From positions 1 through 64,000 of the forward strand of contig DAIDMK010000010.1 in NCBI GenBank assembly GCA_027449025.1: a DNA stretch of 64,000 nt, given 5' to 3'. Under the pieces are notes generated by a model, which saw only the letters and a program-made list of their open reading frames with translations, was not told the DNA's origin and did not search any database. A program made the translations under genes and the position numbers. Below, piece by piece: positions 56,191 through 64,000 of this stretch; the stretch's first letter is position 1; each line of letters begins with the position of its first letter. The DNA is from Lutibacter sp. (GTDB taxonomy: Bacteria > Bacteroidota > Bacteroidia > Flavobacteriales > Flavobacteriaceae).

Positions 56191-57077
56191 TGAAAGATCA
56201 ATGTCTGTTAGATTTTATAGGAAATACTCCGCTCATTAAAGCGAGCAAAATACTTAAAAAAGAAGGCGTTTCTTTGTACCTTAAACTGGAAGGAAACAAT
56301 CCGGGAGGAAGTGTAAAGGATCGCCCTGCTTTTAATATGATTAGTGCTGCTTTTGAACGAAATGACGTCAAAAAAGGTGATTATTTAATTGAGGCCACTA
56401 GCGGAAATACCGGAATTGCCCTTGCGATGATTGCCCAGCAATTTGAAATAAATATCGAGTTGGTGATGCCCGAAAACTCCACCAAAGAACGCATACAAAC
56501 CATGGAAGCTTTTGGCGCAAAAGTAACCTTAACACCAGCTTCTGAAGGTATTGAAGGTTCAAGAATTTACGCCGAAAAACAGGTTGTTGAAAAAGGCTAT
56601 TATATGCTGGATCAGTTTGCAAATGCCGATAATTGGAAAGCCCATTATAAAACCACTGCTCCTGAAATTTGGCATGACACCCAAGGAAAAATTACCCATT
56701 TTGTATCGGCTATGGGAACAACCGGCACCATTATGGGTACATCCACCTTTTTAAAAGAAAAAAATGCAGCCATCCAAATTATAGGGGCACAACCCGATGA
56801 CAATTCGAAAATACCGGGTATCAGAAAATGGTCTCCAGCTTTTGTTCCAAAAATATTTGATACCAAAAAAGTGGATCAGGTGATTGAAGTTAGCGAGGTT
56901 GAAGCACGTGCTATGACCAAAAGATTGGCAAAAGAAGAAGGTGTTTTTGCAGGAATGAGTAGTGGTGGATCTGTATGTGCAGCGCTAAAATTGGCAAAAA
57001 CCCTTCAAAAAGGTGTTATTGTGGCTATTATCTGTGACCGCGGCGATCGCTATTTATCGTCAGATTTATTTGAATAA
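56187..57077 (+). CDS. cysM: cysteine synthase (CysM type)
   Basis: A 296-aa PLP enzyme. The cofactor lysine is in NNPGGSVKDRPAFNM near 37-51, the substrate loop is EATSGNTGIAL near 68, and SAMGTTGTIMGTS is the phosphate loop. It forms cysteine from O-acetylserine and sulfide. Its start lies inside the stop of the acetyltransferase gene. At 296 residues and with RKWSPAFVPKIF it is closer to CysM than to CysK. Confidence 0.93.
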   Translation: MMKDQCLLDFIGNTPLIKASKILKKEGVSLYLKLEGNNPGGSVKDRPAFNMISAAFERNDVKKGDYLIEATSGNTGIALAMIAQQFEINIELVMPENSTKERIQTMEAFGAKVTLTPASEGIEGSRIYAEKQVVEKGYYMLDQFANADNWKAHYKTTAPEIWHDTQGKITHFVSAMGTTGTIMGTSTFLKEKNAAIQIIGAQPDDNSKIPGIRKWSPAFVPKIFDTKKVDQVIEVSEVEARAMTKRLAKEEGVFAGMSSGGSVCAALKLAKTLQKGVIVAIICDRGDRYLSSDLFE

Positions 57078-57106
57078 GCACCTTAAGTTATTCCTTTTTA
57101 TGATTG

Positions 57107-57134
57107 TTTGTAAGTGCCTTTTATTGTATTTTTG
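57107..57134 (+). promoter_or_regulatory. promoter of the DegT-galE pair
   Basis: TTTG at 57107-57110 is followed after 16 bases by TATTTTTG at 57127-57134. The aminotransferase start lies 27 bases further on. This is one of the best matches to the Bacteroidota promoter pattern in the window. Confidence 0.6.
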
Positions 57135-57161
57135 CACCTCAGAAAATTATAATTTCTACGC

Positions 57162-58295
57162 ATGAAAAAAATTCAAATGGTTGACTTACAAAGTCAATAC
57201 GCAAATATTCAAGATCAAGTTGATTCAAAAATAGCAGGAGTTTTAAAATCCGCAGCTTTTATTAACGGACCCGAAGTGCATTCCTTTCAAAATGAACTGG
57301 AAAATTACTTGGGCGTAAAACATGTGATTCCTTGTGCCAATGGCACCGATGCGCTTCAAATAGCGATGATGGGATTGGATTTAAAGCCCGGTGATGAAGT
57401 TATTACTGCCGATTTTACCTTTGCGGCAACTGTTGAAGTTATCGCCTTACTTCAGTTAACGCCAGTATTAGTTGATGTAGATCCTGTGGATTTCAATATT
57501 TCAATAGATGCCATCAAAAAAGCAATCACGCCAAAAACGAAAGCCATTGTACCTGTCCATTTATTTGGAAAAGTGGCCAATATGGAAGCCATTATGGCAA
57601 TTGCCAAGGAACACAATTTATTTGTGATTGAAGACAATGCACAGGCGATAGGCGCTACTTACACCTTTAAAGATGGTAGTAAAAAGAAAGCGGGAACAAT
57701 TGGCCACGTGTCTTCAACCTCCTTTTTCCCTTCAAAAAATTTAGGCTGTTATGGCGATGGAGGGGCTATTTTTACCAATGATGATGATTTGGCCCATAAA
57801 ATTAGAGGCGTCGTGAACCACGGAATGTATGTGCGTTATCACCATGATGTAGTTGGCGTGAATTCTCGTTTAGACAGTATTCAGGCAGCTGTTTTAAATG
57901 TTAAACTCCCTCATTTGGACACCTACAATAAGGCACGTCAAGCAGCTGCAGAAAAATACAATGTGGCTTTTATCAATCAAAAAAACATCATTACACCCAT
58001 AGTTTCTGAAGATCGTGACTGTCACGTTTTTCATCAATATACCTTAAAGGTTTTAAATACAGACAGAGATGCTTTGGCAAATTATTTAAATGAAAATGGT
58101 ATTCCTTGTGGTGTTTATTATCCGATTCCGCTTCATTCGCAAAAAGCGTATGCAGACGAAAGATATGATGAAACTGATTTCCCAGTTACCAATCAATTGG
58201 TAAAAGAAGTGATTTCATTGCCAATGCATACCGAACTGGAGGATGAACAATTGGCATTTATTACTTCTAAAGTCATTGAATTTGTAAACAGATAA
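57162..58295 (+). CDS. DegT/DnrJ/EryC1/StrS aminotransferase
   Basis: A 377-aa PLP sugar aminotransferase. It opens IQMVDLQSQYANIQDQV, the acid-containing VIEDNAQAIGATY lies near 156, and the PLP lysine is in STSFFPSKNLGCYGDGG near 187. RYHHDVVGVNSRLDSIQAA is the substrate region. Enzymes of this type make amino sugars for surface glycans, on UDP- or dTDP-4-keto sugars. It is six bases before galE, which supports a nucleotide-sugar role. Confidence 0.93.
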   Translation: MKKIQMVDLQSQYANIQDQVDSKIAGVLKSAAFINGPEVHSFQNELENYLGVKHVIPCANGTDALQIAMMGLDLKPGDEVITADFTFAATVEVIALLQLTPVLVDVDPVDFNISIDAIKKAITPKTKAIVPVHLFGKVANMEAIMAIAKEHNLFVIEDNAQAIGATYTFKDGSKKKAGTIGHVSSTSFFPSKNLGCYGDGGAIFTNDDDLAHKIRGVVNHGMYVRYHHDVVGVNSRLDSIQAAVLNVKLPHLDTYNKARQAAAEKYNVAFINQKNIITPIVSEDRDCHVFHQYTLKVLNTDRDALANYLNENGIPCGVYYPIPLHSQKAYADERYDETDFPVTNQLVKEVISLPMHTELEDEQLAFITSKVIEFVNR

Positions 58296-58301
58296 AAAAC
58301 T

Positions 58302-59309
58302 ATGAAAATATTGGTTACTGGCGGATTGGGTTTTATAGGATCCCATACGGTTGTTGAACTACAGCAAGAAGGATTTGATGTGGTTATTATCGATAATTTA
58401 TCAAAATCCACCATTGATGTATTGGATAAAATAGCATCCATCAGCAACCGGAAACCAGACTATCACCACATCGATTTAAGAGATAAAATTGCTGTTAAAA
58501 CCTTTTTCTCCAGCAATGCCATTGATGGCGTCATACATTTTGCTGCTTCAAAAGCGGTAGGTGAAAGCGTGCAAATGCCTTTGGAATATTATGAAAACAA
58601 TATCAGTTCTCTGGTTTATGTTTTGCAGGAAATGAGCGCCAATAATGTGAGTAATTTTATTTTCAGTTCTTCATGTACTGTTTACGGACAAGCTGATGAA
58701 CTTCCAATTACGGAAAATGCCCCTATAAAACCTGCGGAATCCCCTTATGGAAACACCAAACAAATTGGAGAAGAAATCATCAAAGACGGCACTAAGATTT
58801 CCGATTTAAAAGCCATTGCCCTGCGTTATTTCAATCCGATTGGCGCTCATGAATCGGCTAAAATTGGCGAATTGCCAATTGGTGTTCCTCAAAATTTAAT
58901 TCCGTTTGTGACCCAAACCGCTGCTGGAATTCGGGAAGTATTGTCGATTTTCGGAAATGATTATCCGACCCCAGACGGTACTGCCGTGAGAGATTATATT
59001 CATGTGGTGGATTTGGCAAAAGCCCATATCGTAGCTTTAAAAAGATTGTTAACTAAGCAAAATAAGGCTTCATTTGAAGTATTTAACTTAGGAACGGGCA
59101 AAGGAAATTCAGTTTTAGAGGTGATTCAAACTTTTGAAAAAGTAAGCGGCAAAAACCTGAACTATAAATTTGTTGATAGACGCGCAGGTGATATTACTTC
59201 GGCTTATGCCGACACTACCATCGCCAATAAAGAACTTGGATGGAAAGCTGAGCTTTCTTTGGAAGACGCATTGCTTTCCGCATGGAAATGGCAGCTAACA
59301 CTAAAGTAG
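58302..59309 (+). CDS. galE: UDP-glucose 4-epimerase GalE
   Basis: A 335-aa extended short-chain dehydrogenase: GGLGFIGSHTVVELQ at 7-21 binds NAD, the catalytic SSSCTVYG and YGNTK (Tyr-x3-Lys) lie near 123 and 149, and AVRDYIHVVDLAKAHI near 228 is the family motif. It interconverts UDP-glucose and UDP-galactose and could link the sugar imported by the symporter at the window start to glycan synthesis; that link is inference. Confidence 0.94.
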   Translation: MKILVTGGLGFIGSHTVVELQQEGFDVVIIDNLSKSTIDVLDKIASISNRKPDYHHIDLRDKIAVKTFFSSNAIDGVIHFAASKAVGESVQMPLEYYENNISSLVYVLQEMSANNVSNFIFSSSCTVYGQADELPITENAPIKPAESPYGNTKQIGEEIIKDGTKISDLKAIALRYFNPIGAHESAKIGELPIGVPQNLIPFVTQTAAGIREVLSIFGNDYPTPDGTAVRDYIHVVDLAKAHIVALKRLLTKQNKASFEVFNLGTGKGNSVLEVIQTFEKVSGKNLNYKFVDRRAGDITSAYADTTIANKELGWKAELSLEDALLSAWKWQLTLK

Positions 59310-59343
59310 CTGGTAGTTTTCAGTCTTAGTTGGCAGTAATATA

Positions 59344-59379
59344 AAATCTCATTTTGAACTTAGGTTCAAAATGAGATTT
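59344..59379. terminator. bidirectional terminator between galE and fabD
   Basis: A 16-bp perfect stem, AAATCTCATTTTGAAC paired with GTTCAAAATGAGATTT around a TTAG loop, is followed by a T run on the plus strand. It serves the convergent genes galE and fabD. Confidence 0.88.
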
Positions 59380-59406
59380 ATTTTTTAAAAATACTGAAAA
59401 CTGTAA

Positions 59407-60285
59407 CTATTCTGCGCTTCTTGCAGCAACCGTTCTATCTATTTTTCTCACCAAGCCCTGCAATACTTTACCCGGACCAACTTCAATAAATTCTGTTGCG
59501 CCATCGGCAATCATTTGTTGGATGGTTTGTGTCCAGCGCACAGGCGCCGTTAATTGCAAAATTAGATTTTCTTTAATTTCAACGGAATCTTTAACTGCTT
59601 CTGCCAACACATTTTGGTAAACTGGACATGTAGGTTTGTGAAATATGGTGTTGTTGATGGCTTCGGCCAGTTCTTCTCTTGCAGGTTCCATTAATGGAGA
59701 ATGAAAAGCACCGCCAACAGGTAATTTTATAGCGCGCTTAGCCCCTTTTTCAATCATCGCTGTACAGGCTTTATCTATCGCCGAAATTTCTCCAGAAATA
59801 ACCAATTGTCCAGGACAATTATAATTTGCCGCGACCACAATACCATCAATACTTGCACATACTTCTTCAACAATAGCATCATCCAGTCCCAAAACAGCCG
59901 CCATGGTAGATTCTTGCATTTCGCAAGCTTTTTGCATAGCCAGCGCCCTTTTTGAAACCAATTTAAGTCCGTCCTCAAAAGACAAAACCCCATTTGCCAC
60001 CAAGGCCGAAAACTCTCCTAACGAATGACCGGCAACCACTTCAGGCTTAAAGCTATTTCCTAAAGTTTTTGCCAATATTACTGAATGCAAAAATATGGCA
60101 GGCTGTGTCACTTTCGTTTGCTGTAATTCTTCAGCAGTGCCTTCAAACATAATGTCGGTAATGCGAAATCCTAAAATTTCATTGGCTTCTTCAAACAGCT
60201 CTTTTGCCAATGGAGAATTGTTATACAAATCCAATCCCATTCCTGTAAATTGAGCACCTTGGCCCGGAAAAATATATGCTTTCAT
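59407..60285 (-). CDS. fabD: malonyl CoA-ACP transacylase FabD
   Basis: A 292-aa acyltransferase for fatty-acid synthesis. FPGQGAQFTGMG at 6-17, the nucleophile S88 in AGHSLGEFSALVA, a downstream GGAFHSPLM with the catalytic His near 200, and EVGPGKVLQGLVRKI near the end are all present. It stands alone; 60286-60494 upstream holds short AGCTTTCAGCTTT-type stutters and no gene. Confidence 0.96.
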   Translation of the reverse strand: MKAYIFPGQGAQFTGMGLDLYNNSPLAKELFEEANEILGFRITDIMFEGTAEELQQTKVTQPAIFLHSVILAKTLGNSFKPEVVAGHSLGEFSALVANGVLSFEDGLKLVSKRALAMQKACEMQESTMAAVLGLDDAIVEEVCASIDGIVVAANYNCPGQLVISGEISAIDKACTAMIEKGAKRAIKLPVGGAFHSPLMEPAREELAEAINNTIFHKPTCPVYQNVLAEAVKDSVEIKENLILQLTAPVRWTQTIQQMIADGATEFIEVGPGKVLQGLVRKIDRTVAARSAE

Positions 60286-60494
60286 TTGTGTTCTTTTATT
60301 ATTTTTTATTTGTCAAATGGAACGTTTAGTATCTTTTTATGTCTAATCGATTATTTAATAGCCAGCGGTTCATTTGATGTTATGATTTAGTTTGCGAAGC
60401 AAAAATAAACATATTTAGATAAATTCTTTAAAGTATATCGACAGGTTTGGATAGAACTTTTTACTTTCAGCTTTCAGCTTTGAGCTTTAAACTT

Positions 60495-61295
60495 TTAACC
60501 ACCAATTACAATCCCAACCTTATACCCTTCACTGTTTCTGACATTAAAAACTGTGTTGTCTTCAAACAATAAATACTGACCCTTTACCCCCATCAATCTC
60601 CCATTAAAAACAGGCGTATTATCCAGATTCAATGTTTTTATTTTAGTGGGATACTTAATGACAGGATATTCAATAGTCGTAATTTTGCCATTGTTCGGTA
60701 AAAAATAAGGTTCTGCTTCCTTGGGAATGTATTGTTTTAACTTTTCACGTTCTTCAATTAAATCTATCTCCCCTATTTCATTCTTCAACATTTTTTGCCA
60801 GCTGGTTTTATCGGCAACATGGTCTTTTAAGGCAACTTCCGTAATTCCGGCCAAATACCGGTTTGGGACTTCCACAATCTCAATCGCTTTTGATGCACCC
60901 TGATCTATCCAACGGGTTGGTATTTGGGTTTTTCGGGTAACGCCCACTTTTACGTTACTGGACAATGCCAGGTAAACTATATGAGGCTTCAATTGCACCT
61001 TTTCTTCATATGCTAAATCACGGTCTCCAATTCCCAAATGTGCCGTACTTAATTCTGGTTTCATAATCCAATCCCCTACGTGAGCACTTTCATAAAAACA
61101 TTCGTAACAAAATCCCTGTCTAAAAATTTTCTTTTCCATCCCGCAACACAAACATTGATATCCTTCAAAGCGTATTTCCATTTCACGTCCCAACAACTGA
61201 TTTAAATTCAGAAAATCATTTTCTACTTCCAAATAATAGTTCACGGTATCATTTAGTTCCGTCATCATTTTTTTTAAAACAGTATGGTATTGCAT
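60495..61295 (-). CDS. DUF2797 domain protein
   Basis: A 266-aa conserved protein of unknown function. Zinc-ribbon-like cysteines are at C48-x2-C51 and C63-x2-C66, followed by the DUF2797 core WIMKPELSTAHLGIGDRDLAYEEKVQLKPHIVYLALSS... with VGVTRKTQIPTRWIDQGA, which resembles a GIY-YIG-like motif order. The start MQYHTVLKKM is kept because its spacing to the Cys motif is usual. It is divergent from the GH3 gene with 45 bases between starts. Confidence 0.88.
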   Translation of the reverse strand: MQYHTVLKKMMTELNDTVNYYLEVENDFLNLNQLLGREMEIRFEGYQCLCCGMEKKIFRQGFCYECFYESAHVGDWIMKPELSTAHLGIGDRDLAYEEKVQLKPHIVYLALSSNVKVGVTRKTQIPTRWIDQGASKAIEIVEVPNRYLAGITEVALKDHVADKTSWQKMLKNEIGEIDLIEEREKLKQYIPKEAEPYFLPNNGKITTIEYPVIKYPTKIKTLNLDNTPVFNGRLMGVKGQYLLFEDNTVFNVRNSEGYKVGIVIGG

Positions 61296-61340
61296 CGTAA
61301 TTTTTTAGTAAATTTAGAGCCTAAAGATACTCAATATAAA

Positions 61341-62861
61341 ATGTCCTATCCAATAGTTAATTCAATAATTTCCTGGTTTTTGAAAAAGCGAAAGCATCAA
61401 ATGGAATTATTTTTAAAATATCCCATCGATGTTCAGGAAGAATTGTTGCATAAATTAGTAGAAAGAGCGCAGGACACGGAAATTGGTAAAAAATATGGTT
61501 TCTCTTCGATTAATTCTTATGAAGATTTTACCAGAAATGTTCCTATACAGCAATATGAATCTATTGAATCCCTTATTGAACGCACCCGAAAGGGAGAGCA
61601 GAATGTATTTTGGCCAACAACCATAAAATGGTTCGCAAAATCAAGCGGCACCACCAATTCAAAAAGCAAGTTTATTCCAGTAAGTGAAGAAGCCTTGGAA
61701 GACTGCCATTTTAAAGCAGGAAAAGACATGCTTTGTTTGTATTTTAACAACAACCCCGATGCCCAGCTCTTTGCAGGAAAAGGGTTGCGTTTGGGTGGAA
61801 GCAGTGCCGTTTTTGAAGATAACAACTCTTATTTTGGTGATTTATCGGCTATTATTATAGAAAATTTGCCCTTTTGGGCCGATTACAGCAGCGCGCCGAA
61901 GCAGGAAACCGCATTAATGGGGGAATGGGAAAGTAAAATGAAAGCCATTGCAGATGAAACCATTGGTGAAGACATTACGAGTTTGGTTGGTGTGCCTTCA
62001 TGGATGCTGGTACTGTTAAACTATGTTTTGGAAAGAACCGGAAAAACCAATATATTAGAAGTCTGGCCTAACCTTGAAGTCTATTTTCATGGAGGCGTGA
62101 ATTTTAACCCTTATCGGGAACAATTTAAAAAAATCATTCCAAAAGCAGATTTTAAATATTTCGAAACCTACAATGCCTCCGAAGGTTTTTTCGCCATACA
62201 GGATGTCAATAATTCCTTAGACTTACTTTTAATGCTCGATTACGGTATTTTTTATGAGTTTATTCCGATGAATAAATTTGATGGAGAAAATTCAGTTGCC
62301 ATACCGCTTTCTGAAGTAAAACTGCATACAAACTACGCGATGGTTATAACAACCAATGGCGGATTGTGGCGTTATTTAATTGGGGATACCGTAAAATTCA
62401 CTTCCCTAGAACCTTTCAGAATCAGGATTACGGGAAGAACCAAACATTTTATCAATGTTTTTGGAGAAGAATTGATTATTGAAAATGCAGAAACCGCCTT
62501 AAAAAAAGCCTGCCTAAAAACCAGAGCTGAAGTATGCGAATTTACTGTTGCACCTATTTTTATGAAAGATGAAAAAAGCGGTGGTCATGAATGGTTGATT
62601 GAATTTAAAACACCTCCTGAAAATCTTAATTATTTCACTGAATTGTTGGATAACGCCTTGAAATCCATCAACTCTGATTATGAAGCAAAACGCTATCACA
62701 ATATGGCGCTGGCAATGCCCATCATCAACTTGGGAAGAAAAGGATTGTTTTATGACTGGATGAAAGCACAGGGGAAATTGGGCGGACAGCATAAAGTGCC
62801 CCGATTGTCCAATTCAAGGAAACATTTGGAAGAGCTGTTGAAACTGGCCGAAGCCGATTAA
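61341..62861 (+). CDS. GH3 auxin-responsive promoter family protein
   Basis: A 506-aa member of the acyl-adenylate (firefly luciferase-like) superfamily, GH3 branch. KWFAKSSGTTNSKSKFIPVS near 104-123 is the ATP/AMP P-loop-like motif, TYNASEGFFAIQD near 273 and GLWRYLIGDTVKF near 333 are adenylation motifs. It should couple an acid to an amino acid or other amine; bacterial substrates are unknown. I start at 61341 because the longer frame overlaps the DUF2797 start. It ends in a four-base overlap with the polyprenyl synthetase end. Confidence 0.9.
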   Translation: MSYPIVNSIISWFLKKRKHQMELFLKYPIDVQEELLHKLVERAQDTEIGKKYGFSSINSYEDFTRNVPIQQYESIESLIERTRKGEQNVFWPTTIKWFAKSSGTTNSKSKFIPVSEEALEDCHFKAGKDMLCLYFNNNPDAQLFAGKGLRLGGSSAVFEDNNSYFGDLSAIIIENLPFWADYSSAPKQETALMGEWESKMKAIADETIGEDITSLVGVPSWMLVLLNYVLERTGKTNILEVWPNLEVYFHGGVNFNPYREQFKKIIPKADFKYFETYNASEGFFAIQDVNNSLDLLLMLDYGIFYEFIPMNKFDGENSVAIPLSEVKLHTNYAMVITTNGGLWRYLIGDTVKFTSLEPFRIRITGRTKHFINVFGEELIIENAETALKKACLKTRAEVCEFTVAPIFMKDEKSGGHEWLIEFKTPPENLNYFTELLDNALKSINSDYEAKRYHNMALAMPIINLGRKGLFYDWMKAQGKLGGQHKVPRLSNSRKHLEELLKLAEAD

Positions 62862-63835
62862 ATTTTACGTTCAATAACGTAATTGACCATAGTCAATAGA
62901 GAATCTTTGTAAGGAGAATCTGGGTAAGTCTCCAAGAGTTCCAATGCTTTGACTTGGTATTCCATCATTTTTGCTGTAGCATATTCAATACCGCCTTTTT
63001 CTTTTACAAAAGCAATAATTTCTTTTACGCGTTTTTTATCGTTGTGGTACTTTTTTACCGATTTTATCAACCAATCGCGCTCCTCTTTGGTACAGGTATT
63101 CAACACATAAATAAGAGGCAAGGTCATTTTTTGTTCTTTAATGTCGATGCCTGTAGGTTTTCCAATTTTTGCATCGGTATAATCGAATAAGTCGTCCTTA
63201 ATTTGAAAAGCAATCCCAATACGTTCCCCAAACAAACGCATTTTCTCTATTTCTTCTGATGCACTTCCCACAGAAGCCGCACCAATCCCACAACAGGCAG
63301 CAATTAAAGTCGCCGTTTTTTGGCGGATTATTTCAAAATAAACAGCTTCTGTAATGTCGAGTCTGCGTGCTTTTTCAATTTGCAGCAGCTCCCCTTCACT
63401 CATTTCCCGAACAGCTACCGAAATTAATCTTAGAATATCGAAATCGTTGTTGTCAATAGAAAGCAAAAGTCCTTTGGACAATAAAAAATCACCGACAAGC
63501 ACCGCTATTTTATTCTTCCACAAGGCGTTAACAGAGAAAAAACCCCTGCGCTTGTTACTTTCATCCACCACGTCATCGTGTACCAAGGTAGCGGTATGAA
63601 TCAATTCGATAACAGAAGCACCGCGGTAAGTGCGTTCTTCAAACCTGCCTCCCGAAACCATTTTAGCCACCAAAAAAACAAACATCGGACGCATTTGTTT
63701 TCCTTTTCGCCTTACGATATATTGAGTGATTCTGTTCAACAACGGCACTTTTGTAGCCATGGATTCTTTGAACTTGCTTTCAAAGAGTTCCATTTCTTCA
63801 AGAATAGGCTGTTTTATTTGTTCTACAATTTTCAT
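62858..63835 (-). CDS. polyprenyl synthetase (trans-isoprenyl diphosphate synthase)
   Basis: A 325-aa enzyme that elongates isoprenyl diphosphates, in flavobacteria probably for the menaquinone side chain. GKQMRPMFVFL lies at 45-55, the first aspartate motif DDVVD at 87-91 and the second DDLFD near 213. I start at ATG 63835: the GTG nine bases upstream overlaps the promoter box. It is convergent with the GH3 gene. Confidence 0.94.
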   Translation of the reverse strand: MKIVEQIKQPILEEMELFESKFKESMATKVPLLNRITQYIVRRKGKQMRPMFVFLVAKMVSGGRFEERTYRGASVIELIHTATLVHDDVVDESNKRRGFFSVNALWKNKIAVLVGDFLLSKGLLLSIDNNDFDILRLISVAVREMSEGELLQIEKARRLDITEAVYFEIIRQKTATLIAACCGIGAASVGSASEEIEKMRLFGERIGIAFQIKDDLFDYTDAKIGKPTGIDIKEQKMTLPLIYVLNTCTKEERDWLIKSVKKYHNDKKRVKEIIAFVKEKGGIEYATAKMMEYQVKALELLETYPDSPYKDSLLTMVNYVIERKI

Positions 63836-63843
63836 GAGTTGCA

Positions 63844-63851
63844 CAAAAATA
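63844..63851 (-). promoter_or_regulatory. promoter -7 box of the polyprenyl synthetase gene
   Basis: TATTTTTG on the minus strand lies only eight bases before the ATG at 63835, so the message would have a very short leader. This box rules out the GTG start at 63844. Confidence 0.5.
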
Positions 63852-64000
63852 GCAGTTTATTTTTATCATTTTAGCCTTTATGGAAAAATTGTTAGAAAAA
63901 GGTAAAAATTCAACAAAATAAGCAATGGGAAAAAAGCGAATAGTATAAATGGCTCAATACACAATAAAATAGCAAGCTTATAAAATCCGCGCTTTTGGCA

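Noticed and set aside
63878-64000. Minus-strand frame open to the window edge giving a hydrophobic C-terminus
   Set aside because: It reads ILLCIEPFILFAFFPLL-like text from T-rich DNA, matches no family I know, and any T-rich strand looks hydrophobic. It could be the end of an upstream gene, but I cannot support it.
1-64000. CRISPR array, rRNA genes, plasmid or phage origin
   Set aside because: I saw no regularly spaced repeats with unique spacers, no rRNA segments and no replication-initiation gene.

Overview
The window is a low-GC chromosomal segment of a member of the Bacteroidota, most likely family Flavobacteriaceae. The signs are TAnnTTTG promoter boxes, the Bacteroidota-type arginine operon with an ArgF' carbamoyltransferase and embedded proABC, an ApbE/DUF4266/DUF3570 cluster, a GH3-family protein, and the flavobacterial order of the division and cell-wall (dcw) cluster. 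I do not assign a genus.

Layout. (1) 1-1786: a tiny lipoprotein end overlaps a Na+/sugar symporter that keeps every vSGLT galactose-site residue I could place. (2) About 1.8-8.4 kb is an accessory island read on the minus strand. It holds a mobile mystery protein A/B pair (HTH regulator plus Fic enzyme) with three operator-like repeats at 32-bp spacing, two exported EreA/ChaN-like proteins, an exported transglutaminase-like protein, a decayed AlbA_2-type gene, related intergenic repeats, and a candidate structured RNA. (3) 8.4-10.4 kb carries an MFS transporter, a broken tyrosine-integrase N-terminus and tRNA-Arg(TCG). (4) 10.4-26.9 kb is yqeY followed by the dcw cluster on the minus strand (mraZ, rsmH, ftsL, ftsI, murE, mraY, murD, ftsW, murG, murC, ftsQ, ftsA, ftsZ). 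A frameshifted four-helix-bundle (S23/IVP) gene is wedged between mraY and murD.

(5) 27.0-32.4 kb on the plus strand: an alpha/beta hydrolase, engB and a pseudouridine synthase, then an envelope unit of thioredoxin, ApbE flavin transferase, DUF4266 lipoprotein and DUF3570 barrel. (6) 32.4-44.5 kb is the arginine/proline operon on the minus strand (GNAT, argG, argC, proC, argD, proA, proB, argF', argB, argE, argH). It is preceded by an arginine-rich leader peptide that was not previously called. (7) 44.7-50.7 kb is the ilvDBNC operon on the minus strand, preceded by an Ile/Leu/Val-rich leader peptide and a strong attenuator hairpin. (8) 50.7-57.1 kb: a large helical protein of unknown function, leuA, leuB, a nitroreductase pseudogene, and an overlapping serine acetyltransferase/cysteine synthase pair. 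(9) 57.1-64 kb: a DegT-type sugar aminotransferase, galE, fabD, a DUF2797 protein, a GH3 protein and a polyprenyl synthetase.

How the genes fit together. Most of the window is core metabolism and cell-wall synthesis. MurE carries the DNPR motif of meso-diaminopimelate ligases. The two biosynthetic operons appear to share one control design: a short peptide rich in the end-product amino acids begins five or six bases after the promoter box, ahead of RNA hairpins and the structural genes. The most interesting items are these two leaders, the ApbE/DUF4266/DUF3570 unit, the accessory island with its pseudogenes, and the intergenic palindromic repeats at about 33.9, 43.3, 44.6 and 46.3 kb.
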